64,000 nucleotides of DNA from Nipponacmea schrenckii. Its lineage: Eukaryota > Mollusca > Gastropoda > Lottiidae. The position numbers were made by a program, and so were the translations under genes. The stretch spans positions 28,445,106 to 28,509,105 of the forward strand of contig JAUJPP010000005.1 of NCBI GenBank assembly GCA_030562195.1. Reading direction: 5' to 3'. The notes under the pieces were generated by a model, which saw only the letters and a list, made by a program, of their open reading frames with translations, did no database searches and was not told where the DNA came from. The number at the start of each line of letters is the position of its first letter. Positions within the stretch are counted from its first letter, which is position 1. Below are positions 11,220 to 23,512 of the stretch, piece by piece.

Positions 11220-14200
11220 TTATATATTTTTAACAACAGATACACAATCCATGGTTGTTGATGTTGGTGGGGTTGAGTTTGCTGTTGGTGATTCCTTGCT
11301 GACAAGAGATTGAACAAGAGTAAGAAGTCGACGTGTCATTGCTATCATAATTATGGCTAGAAACACACTGAATCCAACACTGATGCCAAGAATGAGCCAA
11401 ATACTGGTATCAACACGTTTCTTCCATAGTGTTGATACATCATCATGCAAAATGGATGTTCTGGAGGAAACAAACTGCTTCGATTCTGGATTGACTAATA
11501 CATCCCCATCTCCTACTAGTGATTCATCGTTAAAACCAATGTTTGTTTCGGCTTTTCCAATGCTAGCGTCGCTTTGAGCTAATTTTATGAAGCTTTTTGA
11601 CAGTCGATCTTTTTCTTCGCTCAGTATCATCTAAAACAGAAAAATATAATTTTACGGTTCATTACTTTAACAGAAGCCCAAACAAATAATTCTAATGATC
11701 TTGAATGTTCCTGAATTTGATTATCAAACAAAGTGCTCATATTTTGAATTACAAAATATTTTATTTTAGCTTAATATCATTATATCAGTATGATAGAAAA
11801 GAATACATCTCACTTGTGATGTGGATAGTTGTATATTTGAGCTACTTCGGTTAGATCTAGACTGTATAATATCATTGTTAATATCAGGGTTGTTATCAGT
11901 GACAATTATATCATCTCTTGATAACCATTTAGTTTTACCATCTAAAAAAAGAAAAGCACCCGTCTGCGGGATGATGCAATATATCAAATAATCTGATGTT
12001 GTGCATTTACACCTGGTGTGGCATCTTTTCAGATCAAAAACTGAAACTTGTAATAATTTTCCCAGCAGTATTTTATTACATACTCTTAAAAAGTCAGTTA
12101 AATTTTCTAAAAAAAAAATCCATTTAAAGAACAGGGTAGCCAAAAGCTTCGTTCAAAGATTAAGGAGTATCTAATACAATGCGTTTCCTAACTCGACGAT
12201 ACGCTGGTAAGACAACTGTTGACATCCCCATAAACGTAGGCATTGTAATATACGTAAAATTTACTTACTGGGAAGAACTTTGACATATCTCACTTCTCGT
12301 CGTCTTCTAACAGAGGCATTGGGACAAGAATCCTGAAAATATGTTAAAGAATGGTTGTCATTGATTCAGACAAAACAAAACCCAAATACAAATTAATAAT
12401 TCTGTTAATAACGGCCATTGAAGTGAAGCCGGGATATAAATATTTAGATTGTAAATGACAAGGACAATTAAATTCATGGGAACGTGATAATACTTACCCC
12501 GTCACAATTACTCTTACAAATAGCAAACGTACAGTCAAAAGACAGAGTTTTAGAACCACGTATCCGAAATGAGCGAAAATATGGACTGGTAACCTTTTTG
12601 CCTTCTGTCTTGAAACCTTTGTTTCTGGCCACTACAATACCATCGCCACATCTGTAACATATAATTTATTAAAATTTACTGTAAAGTCCCAATAATGTAA
12701 AATATATTCCAATTAACCTATAAATAGGCCCATGTTTTAAGCGAATATATAAGACTTGTGATTGGTGGAGTAATTTGAACACTAATGGAAATTACTCATA
12801 GCTTAATTCTACGCACCCACCAAGAAGTATAGCATACTCGTCGTTATCGGATACCGCTTTACAAGATATAGCTTGAAAACTCTCTTCACCAGGAATGTCA
12901 CCTTAAAATATATACATACTTACTGCATTAGATATATAATTAAAACAGAAATTTTCAGGAAAGTAAAAAAAGATTCTTGGATAGCGTTAAAATATGTATA
13001 CTGTAGTTAAAGGAAGCGGTACAGATGTCTATTTTCCTTGTCTGGGGATATAGCAGAGTCTGTAGTTGGGATAAAAATGAAATGAATGGAGTTTTACGTC
13101 TTACTCTTCTGCACCTTATAGGTTAATAAAGACGGACGACGCCATGCAGTATGCAATGAGGAATATTTTGCCAGGACAGCGGCATTAACCTACTCTATTT
13201 GCTACTTCCAACTGTCTAGAGATCTTTGAAGTGCACAGCATGTAGCACACGTGGCCTCGGTTTTTGTTCCATCCCAACGCTTTTTCCGACTTGCATCACT
13301 GAAAAGGGGTGAAAAATTCGAAAGTTCATCTCGACCTTTGCCGGGATTTAACCCTGGACCAGGTTAGCAAGCAAGATTCACTGGGCCACCGCGATCCTAC
13401 TCTTCGGGACATCAATAAATATTTCACAGACCGGGCAATGTGAGCTAATCGATTGGAAATTGAGATTTAAATCAAATGCAGTAAATCTCTCCCCCAAAAA
13501 TCATGGAAAAATAATCAATCCCGAACTTGTCCGAGATCTCAAAATACGTGGTCCCTTTAAATTCCATCGACACCAATTGAAAACTGTAGATTCGTTTGCG
13601 TCCATGAACCCACTTTGAGGTGATATGACTCAATTAAGGGCAATAATTCCAGATCTTTATCAACATAAGGTACATGCATAGTTTTAGTCAAATAAAAATG
13701 TTGCCATACAGACAAGGGTGACATTAATATGTACGTTCACATTTCCATGGGCGTGTAAAATATCAACTGATCTTTTGTTGTGTAATAATTTCAATGGTCG
13801 TAAACTGAGTTTGTGTCAGTTATATCTATTTTAGATATATTTCTTCAACCAGAGAACCAGTTTATTTTTCCACATTAAAAGGATACCTTAATGAAAGAAT
13901 GATATACCTTTTAGTTCTGCTACAATACGAATTGAACTACCCAATGCCACTCCGGCAGTAACATTTTCCTGTACAATATTTTCTACATACAGATTTACAT
14001 TTGATAGTCCCATATTACCCATAGTATGAAGCGACTCTTCAATGGGTTGGGCCCTAGAAAACAACGACAAATATAAAAAAGATAGATTGCCAGGCAAGAT
14101 AACATACGCCTACAGATATTCATGTGGGCGTATACAAATTTGAAAATGCATTATTATTGGTTCAGATGAATTTAATAATGACTAGACCCTACATTTGGTG

Positions 14201-17200
14201 GCTCGTTTAGGACACATTTTTGTCTTTTGATTTTTTATTTAAGTTTGCAGAATTTTTATTTTTGTACGCAGAATTATTATTTTTGTTCGCGATTTTTTAT
14301 TTTAGTTTGCAGAATTATTATTTTTGTACGCAGAATTATTATTTTTGTCTGCGAATTTTTATTTAAGTTTGCAGAATTTCTATTTTTGTTCACCGATTTA
14401 TTATTTTTGTCCGCGAATTTTTTATTTAAGTTTACAGAATTATTATTTTTGTCCACCGATTTATTATTTTTGTCTGCGATTTTTTATTTAAGTTTGCAGA
14501 ATTATTATTTTTGTTCGCCGATTTATTATTTTTGTCCGCCGATTTATTGTTTTTGTCCATGATTTTTTATTTAAGTTTGCAGAATTATTATTTTTGTACG
14601 CAGAATTATTATTTTTGTCTGCGATTTTTTATTTAAGTTTACGGAATTATTATTTTTGTCCACCGATTTATTATTTTTGTCCGATTTTTTATTTAAGTTT
14701 GCAGAATTATTATTTTTGTTCGCCGATTTATTATTTTTGTCCGCGATTTTTTATTTAAGTTTACAGAATTATTATTTTTGTTCGCCGATTTATTATTTTT
14801 GTTCACCGATTTATTATTTTTGTTCCGATTTTTTATTTAATTTTGCAGAATTTTTATTTTTGTTCACCGATTTATTATTTTTGTTCGCGATTTTTTATTT
14901 AAAATTCTGCGTACAAAAATAATAATTCTGCAAACTTAAATAAAAAATCATGGACAAAAACAATAAATCGGCGGACAAAAATAATAAATCGGCGAACAAA
15001 AATAATAATTCTGCAAACTTAAATAAAAAATCGCAGACAAAAATAATAAATCGGTGGACAAAAATAATAATTCTGTAAACTTAAATAAAAAATCGCGGAC
15101 AAAAATAATAAATCGGTGAACAAAAATAGAAATTCTGCAAACTTAAATAAAAATTCGCAGACAAAAATAAAAATTCTGCAAACTTAAATAAAAAATCAAA
15201 AGACAAAATGTGTCCTAAACGAGCCACCGTACTAGACCCTACATTTAGTGTAAATCTAGGCTTTTCAAGGATGAACTTGTATTGTAGATTAACTTACGAA
15301 TCCGAGAAAATCGTAGAGTCTGATATTTCTTGGCCGGTGTCTTCAAAAGAACAAGTTATAAGATGTGGCAAATCTTCAGATGTAAAAATACCCCCAGCTA
15401 ATGGAACATACACCTCCAAAGTATAAATCTCACCACTCTCTGCTTTCTAAAATATATACAAAGATGTTATTAAGCACAAATGTCCTTTATTAATAGTGAA
15501 AAACGTTACGTAAAAACATCTACTTATTATTCCAAAACTTTCATGCAAAAAGACATTTAACATGCAGAATATCTGGGGAATTTAATTGATCAAGCTGGAT
15601 GAATTTAAAATTTAGACTAACCGTGAATACGCATCCATCCAGGTCAGCTCCAGTAAAACTAGCATCTATTACATAGTTATCATTTTCATTAATTTCCATA
15701 TAATAATATGTAAAGGGATCACGACAGTAGGCAAAAGGTACTGTGTCTGGGATGTCAGTTTCTACTGTAATTTGCATCGTACCATCAGCTTCTTTCGGAC
15801 AAACAAAATCAACTACAAATATATGATTACAGCACTATGTTTGGTATTCGACATTTTGCTTTAATACTTTTTTGACCGCAAAAGGCAAACCTTAATTTTC
15901 AATCTTTTTTTTTTCGCTTAAAGTATTATTATCACAAACAGCATCTAGATTCCATTGTAGTGTGCTTGAATTCAAATTTCTAACTTTATTTGAGTTGTCC
16001 ACATTTAACTTCCTGAGATATGCATAATTGAAAACAGATGATTTTAGATATTGATGTGGACTATTGTGCGACTCCTAATTAACTTCAAACAGAATTATGT
16101 GTACATTCACATCTAAAAATTGATTTATAAAATAATATGCGTAAACAAGATTTATGAAAAAGAAAGAAAAATTTGATTTTTTTTTTATATTCCTTTAGAA
16201 ACACTAGCATAGTTCAAGTTAAGAGAATACAAAAATTCAAACACTTTTAAACTTGCGAAAAAACAACTGTAAATGGAGGTATGTTTGAAATCTTATTTTA
16301 GCAGACAAAATTTTGTTTAATTTAGCCAACAATTAAAAAATATTACATTCTACCATCAATGTCACATCGTTGAATAGAGAAAATCAAGAACATGTTGATT
16401 ATGAAATCCATAATGATGGGGAATAATTACATATTCAGCTAGAACTTCATTCCAAAAATCAAACCAAATTCTTTAAAAATATAATTATGAATTATTGTCA
16501 TATATTGTTGAAAAGGGAAAGCAATGGACATTACTAATTTTTAATTAAAACTCTGTGTATGTCGGAATGTGAGACAATCGTTCAAAGTTGGCAAAAATGT
16601 GAAGTTTTAGATGCTTATAAAATCGAAAGTTATAATTTGTACACCAATATTGGCATAACTATGGACAGTTGAGGTCACGGATATTTATATTGACAATATC
16701 AATGTTATTGTAGGTCAAGTTTTAGATAAAGTAACAAGGTTTTGATGACACCAAATCATGCAATACAACACTTCCGGATTAAATTTCATGTCAGAAATTC
16801 ATATTTGATTCCAACCCATTTAAAGATCTATGGTCAGAACAGATATATTCTATCATTTTCAGTTTGAGCTAGAGAACCCCCCACTCTTCCCTCAAAAAAT
16901 AAAATAAAACTAGAATTGCTTACAATTATGAACGTATTTCGAGAACTTTAAAATATTATGTAGGCTAAATTTGCAATGACCTACATCTAGACAATAAAGA
17001 ATATCATTTGACCTCGTTTTCAAAGTCATAAAACAATTAGGTCACACCTTCCGTAACGGTTAAAGATGGCGAAAATATAAAAATTAACAATTTTTGCTGT
17101 ATTTAAGTACACTTATCTCTATGAATTTTTTAAGTAAGCCAAATTAAAAAATACCTACTCGTAGATAATATATTTGCAATGGCCTACATCTAGACAATAT

Positions 17201-20170
17201 ATTGAATATCATTTGACCTAGTTTTCAAAGTCATAAAATAATAAGGTCACACCTTCCGTAACGGTTAAAGTGACCTAATTTGGAAAAAAATCGAAATTTG
17301 AATAATTCGAAAAAAAATACGAAATTAAAAAATCGGTCTCCAAGAAAAGGTAGATAATGATTCAATGTATCTATGTGCTGAATTTCATCGAAATCGGTCT
17401 ATCAATAGTTTCTGAATTTCGGCTTTAAGAATTGTAACGAAAATTCAAAATGGAGGCCGATATGGCAGCTTGACCGAATTACTTAGGTCAAATCGATTAC
17501 TATTGACAAGTTATTTATTAAACAGTTTTCACTTTTCACCTAGCTGTTATAGACCGGAAGTTACGTAATTACGTCATTTGAGGCTAAACCGGAAGTTTAA
17601 AAATCATAATCATATCAACTGGTAAAGTTTCAAAATTTTACCATTTATATTAAACGAGAAATCACGGTCTGAAATTTTTGCCGATGACCCTTGAATATTG
17701 AATTGCAAATCGTGGGTAAAAGATTTAAGTTGACAAATACATTGAAGTTTTCAAATCTGAAAATCCGATCAAAATCGAACTGAAAATTAACTTGCTAAAG
17801 CCAAAAAACATCACTTCCGGTCAGGGATAGAACTTCCGGTTTTGATTTATTTGATAATAGAAATCATTCTAAGATCAACTGTATATTTAGAATTTCTGTA
17901 CCTTTTACCAGTTTGTCTGCAAACTCATCCAAGACTCGCAAAAAGAAAAAAAAACCTTAAATAATCCGAACGATTTCAAAACGTTTTCGACTAAATCGTC
18001 GAAATACGTAATAATCCGAACGATTACAATACGTTTTCGCCAAAGTCGAAATACGTAAATAAAAAAATAATTCTTCTAAGAAGAAGGCTGACATAGATTA
18101 AAAGATAGCTTGCCAGGCAAGGTAACATACGCCCACTTTAGCAAATAAAATATTCCATGTTTTTTTCATTTAATCAAGGTCATAACTCATAAACCGACAT
18201 CTTGAATCACCCCATTTTTTAACTCGTCCAAGATGTTATTAAGATGAATACACATACCAAGTTTCATTCAAATCGGATAAAAAGTACAGCTTCTATTGCG
18301 TACACAAGTAAATTTTAACGTTTATTCATTTAATCAAAGGCTATTACTCATAAACAGACATCTAGCGAGATATAATCAAGATGAATACATATATCAAGTT
18401 TCATTCATATTGGATGAATACTATAGCTTCTATTGAATACACAACTACATTTTAACGTTTTTTCATTTAATCAAGGGCCATTACTCATAAACCGACATCT
18501 GGAATCGTGCCATTTTCGAACTTGTCCGAGCTATAATCAAGACGAATACACATACCAAGTTTCATTCGAATCGGATAAAAACTACAGCTGCTATTGCGTA
18601 CACAAGTAAATTCTAACGTTTTTTCATTTAATCAAGGGCCATAACTCATAAACCAACATCTGGAATCGTGCCATTTTCGAACTTGTCCGAGATATTATCA
18701 AGATGAATACACATACCAAGTTTCATTCAAATCGGATAAAAACTCTGGCCTGTATCGTGTACACAAGTAATTGTTGACGGACGGACGGACGGACGGACCG
18801 ACAGACCGACGGACGGACAGGGGTGATGGCAATATACGTCCACATTTTCATGTGGGCGTATAAAAATGCAAAGCAATAAGCTCATCGTTCTTGAAGTAGA
18901 ACGGTCTATTTTCGACAACGTGCACGAAAAGAAGCTCGACATCTGTTGTCTATTTCATTACAGAGCTTTGCATGCATATTTAGAGGTATGCAATCCCTTC
19001 AAGAAACATCAAAGGCGAGAATAAAAATATTCACATACTTATCAATCTCTGAAAGTACTCTCTTACACTAGTTAGCTTTGGCTAAGGATTGTTTTTTGTC
19101 TGATCTTTGTACTGAAAATAGTCAGGAAGTAAAATCTTACCATTAATGATGTAGTCTGATGCATCATATTGCGTTTTTACCACTCTACAGATTATCTATT
19201 TGAAAATCAATATGACAGTATGAAATACACAATATTCAAAGAAATATCGTTCAACCATCTCATGTAGCTCATGATTTACAATGGCAAAATATTTCCACTG
19301 TTAAGTAATAATCAACAATGACAATCAATATACTTTTATTGACCGGGTTTTAAACTTCAAACAACTTTATGTCCATTCTAAATGAAGTATTTCTGTAACA
19401 CCCAATCATTGCAATATAGAAAACAAAAACGATGCTTCTGTAAAAATAACATTCTTTAAACTTGCCGTGAACAAGTACACGAAACACAGGGTGTACAAAC
19501 AGGTTGTCAGATTGGGCCGGTCAACCCACTGATAGAAAAATATACTTTATGATTTCAAAAACACTTACCAAAATGAAAATAACATTTATCTGTTTGTTGT
19601 GGCCTGTAAATAAAAGAAAATATGTATATTGAACCTGAATATTCCATTCACAATATTCTTCTTGTAATATCGACTCATCAACAGTTTTACCTTTCCCATT
19701 CCGAATGTTTACGTATACAGAATCTAATTTTGTCAAATTATGTTTGAATTTAAACATCATATTAAAATGTACTGAAAGTTGGCGACCGCTTCAGGAAGTT
19801 TCAATCCGGATTATGGGTCGCGGGAAATTTCTTTAGAGAAAGTGTGTCTATTTCATATTTTGAACGCTTTCCAAACTCTTTGACTATTCTGTGACAAATA
19901 AAATATAAAGAGAGAACAGCAAAATAGTTAAAACAAAATTTGAATTCCATCGAGCAAATTCAAATACATTGCTTTGGAAATAGATTTATCTATCATAAAA
20001 TAAAAACGTTTCGCCAATTTGTAATAATACAAATAATACAAAAATAAAGTTTATCATTAATTGATTTCAAAGTTCTGTGATTTTTTGATAGTTTTATATA
20101 ATGTTTGTTTAAAGAAACATAAAACTCTTTTTTATCAAAAATAAGAATTAAACTCACCGCAAAATACCAT
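11220..20170 (-). CDS. ZP domain transmembrane protein, 11 exons, 532 aa
   Basis: Proposed exons on minus, 5' to 3': 20170-20158, 19771-19569, 19195-19141, 15812-15622, 15446-15298, 14053-13908, 12901-12817, 12651-12498, 12332-12269, 11941-11814 and 11630-11220. All have AG/GT borders, and their lengths sum to 1,599 nt (533 codons including the stop) in one frame. The 154-nt exon (about residues 281-332) is the ZP-C block with FRSFRI and CTFAICKSNCDG. Next comes a furin-type site (RRRRE, about 341-345). A hydrophobic segment near residues 472-494 (SIWLILGISVGFSVFLAI) is followed by arginines and a short cytoplasmic tail. This is the usual order for membrane-anchored ZP precursors. The 13-nt first coding exon is the least certain, and the N-terminus lacks a clear signal peptide, so the true start may differ. 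Function beyond extracellular matrix or surface polymerisation is not readable. Confidence 0.8.
13076..13405 (-). repeat. tRNA-derived SINE, family 2, copy 1
   Basis: It shares GAATGGAGTTTTACGTC, GCCAGGACAGCGGCATTA and a tRNA-like tail (CTGGGCCACCGCGATCC on plus) with the copy at 26,505-26,872. On minus it reads as a tRNA-like head with A- and B-box-like blocks. It lies in the intron between ZP exons 14053-13908 and 12901-12817. Confidence 0.65.
14080..14134 (-). mobile_element. Core-less pearl element (ends only)
   Basis: Only about 55 bp remain: the hairpin end (GATAGATTGCCAGGCAAGAT), then CATACGCC, then CATGTGGGCGTATA. These are the two termini of the pearl family with no core repeat and no (ACGG)n. 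Read on minus, its 3' end lies about 27 bp upstream of the acceptor for ZP exon 14053-13908. Confidence 0.6.
14197..15230. mobile_element. Foldback element FB2 with tandem-repeat arms
   Basis: GGTGGCTCGTTTAGGACACA at the left end is inverted at the right end (15,209-15,228). The left arm (about 700 bp) is a tandem array of a TTTATTTAAGTTTGCAGAAT-type unit with alternating 'gccgatttattatttttgt' segments. The right arm (about 330 bp) is the same array inverted. A 16-bp direct repeat, ACTAGACCCTACATTT, flanks it (14,181-14,196 and 15,231-15,246). It is inserted in a ZP intron. Long open frames in the arms are low-complexity repeat translations. Confidence 0.78.
15813..18101. repeat. Large intron with dispersed CCGGAAGT-type repeats
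   Basis: About 2.3 kb of intron with no exon seen. A block of about 95 bp containing CACACCTTCCGTAACGGTTA occurs twice (about 16,968-17,060 and 17,170-17,273). Motifs ACCGGAAGT and AATAATCCGAACGA are shared with the insertion at 37.0-38.4 kb, as is a stretch near 16,790-16,880 (counterpart 38,230-38,320). This indicates an interspersed repeat family with undefined ends. Confidence 0.5.
18102..18866 (-). mobile_element. Pearl-type element C
   Basis: On plus it opens with the hairpin GATAGCTTGCCAGGCAAGGT and CATACGCCCAC. It continues with about four core units of 150-160 bp (each with 'cataactcataaaccgacatc'), an ACGG tract at about 18,777-18,820, and GTGGGCGTATAAAAA. It is the most complete single copy. 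Read 5' to 3' it runs on minus, in sense with the ZP gene whose intron it occupies. Confidence 0.78.
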
Positions 20171-20775
20171 TTTTACTCAAAACCAAATTCAACAGACTTC
20201 GACGAGCATGACACACACGCCCTTGCGGATTCACGTGCAATAAGCTATTTATGTTCGTACGTGATTTATAGTTTTAAGAAACAGTCATGATGTGTTCGTT
20301 TTCCTTCCCTGGATTAAAGTGTTACGCACGTGTCGGGTCAAGAGTCAGGAAGAGTAAGAGAAACTTAGCAAACTAGAACAGGGTAAGAGAGAATTGTGTG
20401 CACGAGGCACAAAGAAACTAGAATAAAGAAGCCGATTTTAAAAGATTACAATTCAACATCTAAAGCTGATGCTAAGGTGCTTGATAGAGAGACAACTAGC
20501 ATTTAGTTATATACGAAAATCCAAATCCATCGCAAGAGCTAATTCAGCCATTTGTAACAACTTAAACACTTTACCAACAACTGTAATACAATGAAATACA
20601 GTGCAATGCAAGGAAGCCAAACAGTTTAGCGATAACATCATAATTGATCGCTAAATTCTTCGTTTACGTTTTTCTCCACTTTTCATGAGTTTATCGGTAA
20701 AACGCAGAGTAGGAATAGAATTAATATGTTTACCCATTCTTACATAGATTATTATCGATCTTATTGAATATCGAT

Positions 20776-21480
20776 ATGGCTGGTTTAAGGAAAGTAGAAT
20801 ATATCACCTCACGATGTGGAACTAAGCAGCTGGTGTTAGATGGGCGCATCTATAATAGAAATCGTGAGAGGCAAACTTGCATACATTGAAGATATGTTAT
20901 CAAGACTTGCAATGGGAAAAGTACGAGCAAAATTCGTAAAAGAGCACGAGTAGAGAGAAGAAACCACACAGATGCAGACATTGTATGAACAGGAAATCAC
21001 TCAATTAGATTAAGCCCAAATACCGATGCCGTCATTGCTTAGCATGAAAAGTGCACTTTACAGACACCGTTGCAAGACCATTCCTTCCAGTAATCAAGGG
21101 ATGTTTTTTTTCTCATTATACTCAGGCAATTTAGAGGAAAACACAAGACTAGGATTTTCAGTGATGTATAAGGAGGGCCCCAATGTGAAACTGTGGTTAA
21201 GAGCAGCTGGACTAGCTTTGCTGCCTATTCCATTTATCAAGAACGCGTTGATACAGGCTATGGGATCGACACCCGATGTGTGGTAGATCTATAGAATTCA
21301 ATGATTATATTGTGAGAACTTGATGATGATGCTAGATATCCTATAAGCATGTGGAACCATTTTGATACTAATGAACCAACAACAATCTTGAGGGCTTTCA
21401 CACCCGACTGAACTTTCTAATGCCACATATTCATCCTAATATTTATCAATTTATTGAAGTCATCCCAAAAAGTTGAATTC
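20776..21480 (+). pseudogene. FLYWCH / MULE-type transposase relic
   Basis: It begins with a FLYWCH zinc-finger block (SRCGTKQLVLDG near 20,810, then a WRY block and a cysteine). After several stops and shifts come transposase C-terminal motifs: GFSVMYKEGPNVKLWLRAAG near 21,160, DARYPISMWNHFDTNEP near 21,330, and an HPNIYQFIEVI block near 21,440. The order matches the multicopy FLYWCH-MULE proteins of invertebrate genomes. The central catalytic region is missing, so it is inactive. Confidence 0.7.
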
Positions 21481-21974
21481 AGTGATAGAACTAAACTTAA
21501 CAAATTAACTTTGGTGCAGTGAAGTGTTGATCACCACCATTAACTTTCTGAAGGATGAAAAAACTGATAGTTATCAAATGTAAATTGTTGATCAAAACAA
21601 GTAAATTGATCATATTTTGACATTACAAAGTGTAAGCATTGTTGTTTATTATTGTTGAGTATTATTAAAATATCTAATCCTATCTGGATTATTCCATGTT
21701 GAAGTCTGAGGTAACAAGCATGAGCAATAATGTGCACTCAAAGAGAGCTGTCTAACTAATAAGGCGAAACCGTTAAAGCAAGGTAATTGTTAAAACCGTC
21801 TGTCAACCGATTTGTTTACCGTAAGAGTGAAAACCGTTTGTGATGTTATTAGTAAACATCACTTATTAGTTTTTTAAATCTTTTGGTGTAAATTGTATTT
21901 TTATACTTTTAAGAAAGGATGACCGGATTATCCATCCTTTAGACTGGATATCGGAGATCAAATTACTTGAAACA

Positions 21975-22320
21975 GTTCAAGTGTTAGCATCTAAACCAAT
22001 CACATGAGCATGAACTATTTTGTAAAACATGTCTTGATTTATCGGTTCTCCATTGGAACGATTCCACCTCTCGTTTTCGTGAATGTATTGTTTGTATTTC
22101 CCAAAAAGACGACTCCTGCTTCCCCGACCCCATAAAAACGGGGACAAAATAATAAATAAAAAAAACCCAATCTTATGGCTATTCGGCAAATATGTGTAGT
22201 TTCAGAAAGATGGTTTACAAGATTTTGGTGTATCAGATTTAATTTGAAATGAGAGTGTGCCAGAAACAACGAACCACCATCTTCTTCACTCTCGCGTTCT
22301 TAAACCCCAATTCTCGTCAT
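21975..22320 (-). pseudogene. C-type lectin domain pseudo-exons
   Basis: On minus, EEDGGSLFLAHSHFKLNLIH near 22,290 copies exon 2 of the PAN-lectin gene at 58.4-60.3 kb almost exactly. It is followed by VFLGNTN and SNGEPINQDMFY, matching exon 3 in another frame. The intron between the two exons is absent or degraded, and stops and shifts break the frame. It is a partial duplicate. Confidence 0.65.
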
Positions 22321-22899
22321 CCAGATCACCAAGTGTACACTTTCACCGAGAAGTCTGGGTTTTGATTGATTAATTTAGACATATTTTATTACAATAAAAG
22401 CAATGGGATTTGACAAAAAGTACGAAACGTACAAAAATCCATTTCCTGCATATAACTGGAACATTATTATATTAATAATGTACAAGATTTTGATCGGAGT
22501 GCTAGGTGCAGAGAGTGAAATCAGTGCTGTTGTTTGTTTCTCGTCATATAATTCGTGAAGGTATCAGTAAATAGTAATCGGTTGGCTGATGATGAAGACC
22601 AAGATTTATATAAAGTGTGTAATTTGAGGCTATTTACAATGTTAATTAAATTTCAAACGAAGCTATCTTTTGTTGACGAAATAGACGAAAACACAAAAGA
22701 ATGTTCTGAGATTGACAATATTTCAGGTGACCCTTGCCAAGAACAATATCAATACTAGATAGTATGTTTATGTTGAGAACCTTTTGCTTGCTTTAATGAA
22801 TTTGAAAACATTATTGAAAAGTATGATATTTTGATTTGGAGGTAGAATTTTGTCACCCCAGAGGAATACATGCTGATTTTAATGGTCTGTTAGGAAAGA

Positions 22900-23512
22900 C
22901 GAGAGATATTTCTGGAGCGATTCTATGTAGTTAGTCACAATATAAAAAATAATGGATGACATCTGCTCTCGGATGACCGCAAGAGCAGTCCTGGTTTTGC
23001 ACCAGGTGTACACGGAACAGATCAGATTTAAGAGTACTGCATGCATTTCGTAATTGTGTTAGAAGGATGACACATTTCCGATCTCCGTGGTGTAGGTTTG
23101 ATTGTTGTGTTTGGCGTTGGGGGGGGGGGGGGGTGATATGCGATTTGAAGTTGCGTCTCGTGCTTGCGTTTATTATCAGTTTTAAGATTGTTCCAGTCTT
23201 TGATAATTGCAGGGCAAAAAGAGTTTTCAAAGATAGTTGTTGTGGTCTTAGGTGGTTTAAAGATATACTTCTTCCTTAAATTGTAACAAATTTGAAATAT
23301 ATTGTGCGTATTTTTCGTGATATATGTCATAGAGCTAAATAAGTCTTGCGTCTTTCATAAAATGTTTCCCAGCCGGTTTCAGAATACAGTGAAATAATTC
23401 TTTTGAATTCGGTTAGTCCTGTCACAATGCGTGCAATTTTTCTAACTTTTCAGAGTTGATGTTAAGACACCCAAACCTGACTTGACATGCAAATTCTAAA
23501 GTGGGAAGAATT
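22900..23512 (-). pseudogene. LINE ORF2 C-terminal fragment
   Basis: On minus, several frames together show the RT thumb and tail of a non-LTR retrotransposon: ETGWETFYERRKT near 23,380, ENSFCPAIIKDWNNL near 23,220, and DCSCGHPRADVIHYF near 22,960 (a cysteine-histidine tail). Shifts and a run of 16 G at about 23,118 break it. The upstream RT core of the same kind of LINE lies in the same orientation at 25,745-26,290, beyond the pearl and Tc1 insertions. Confidence 0.65.

Noticed and set aside
14227..14922. Open frames of Phe/Tyr/Cys-rich repeats
   Set aside because: They are translations of the tandem TTTATTTTTGT units in the FB2 arm, with no codon structure apart from the repeat.
22555..22758. 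67-codon frame (MKVSVNSNRLADDEDQ)
   Set aside because: Acidic, no motif, no splice context and no neighbour support; could be chance in AT-rich DNA.
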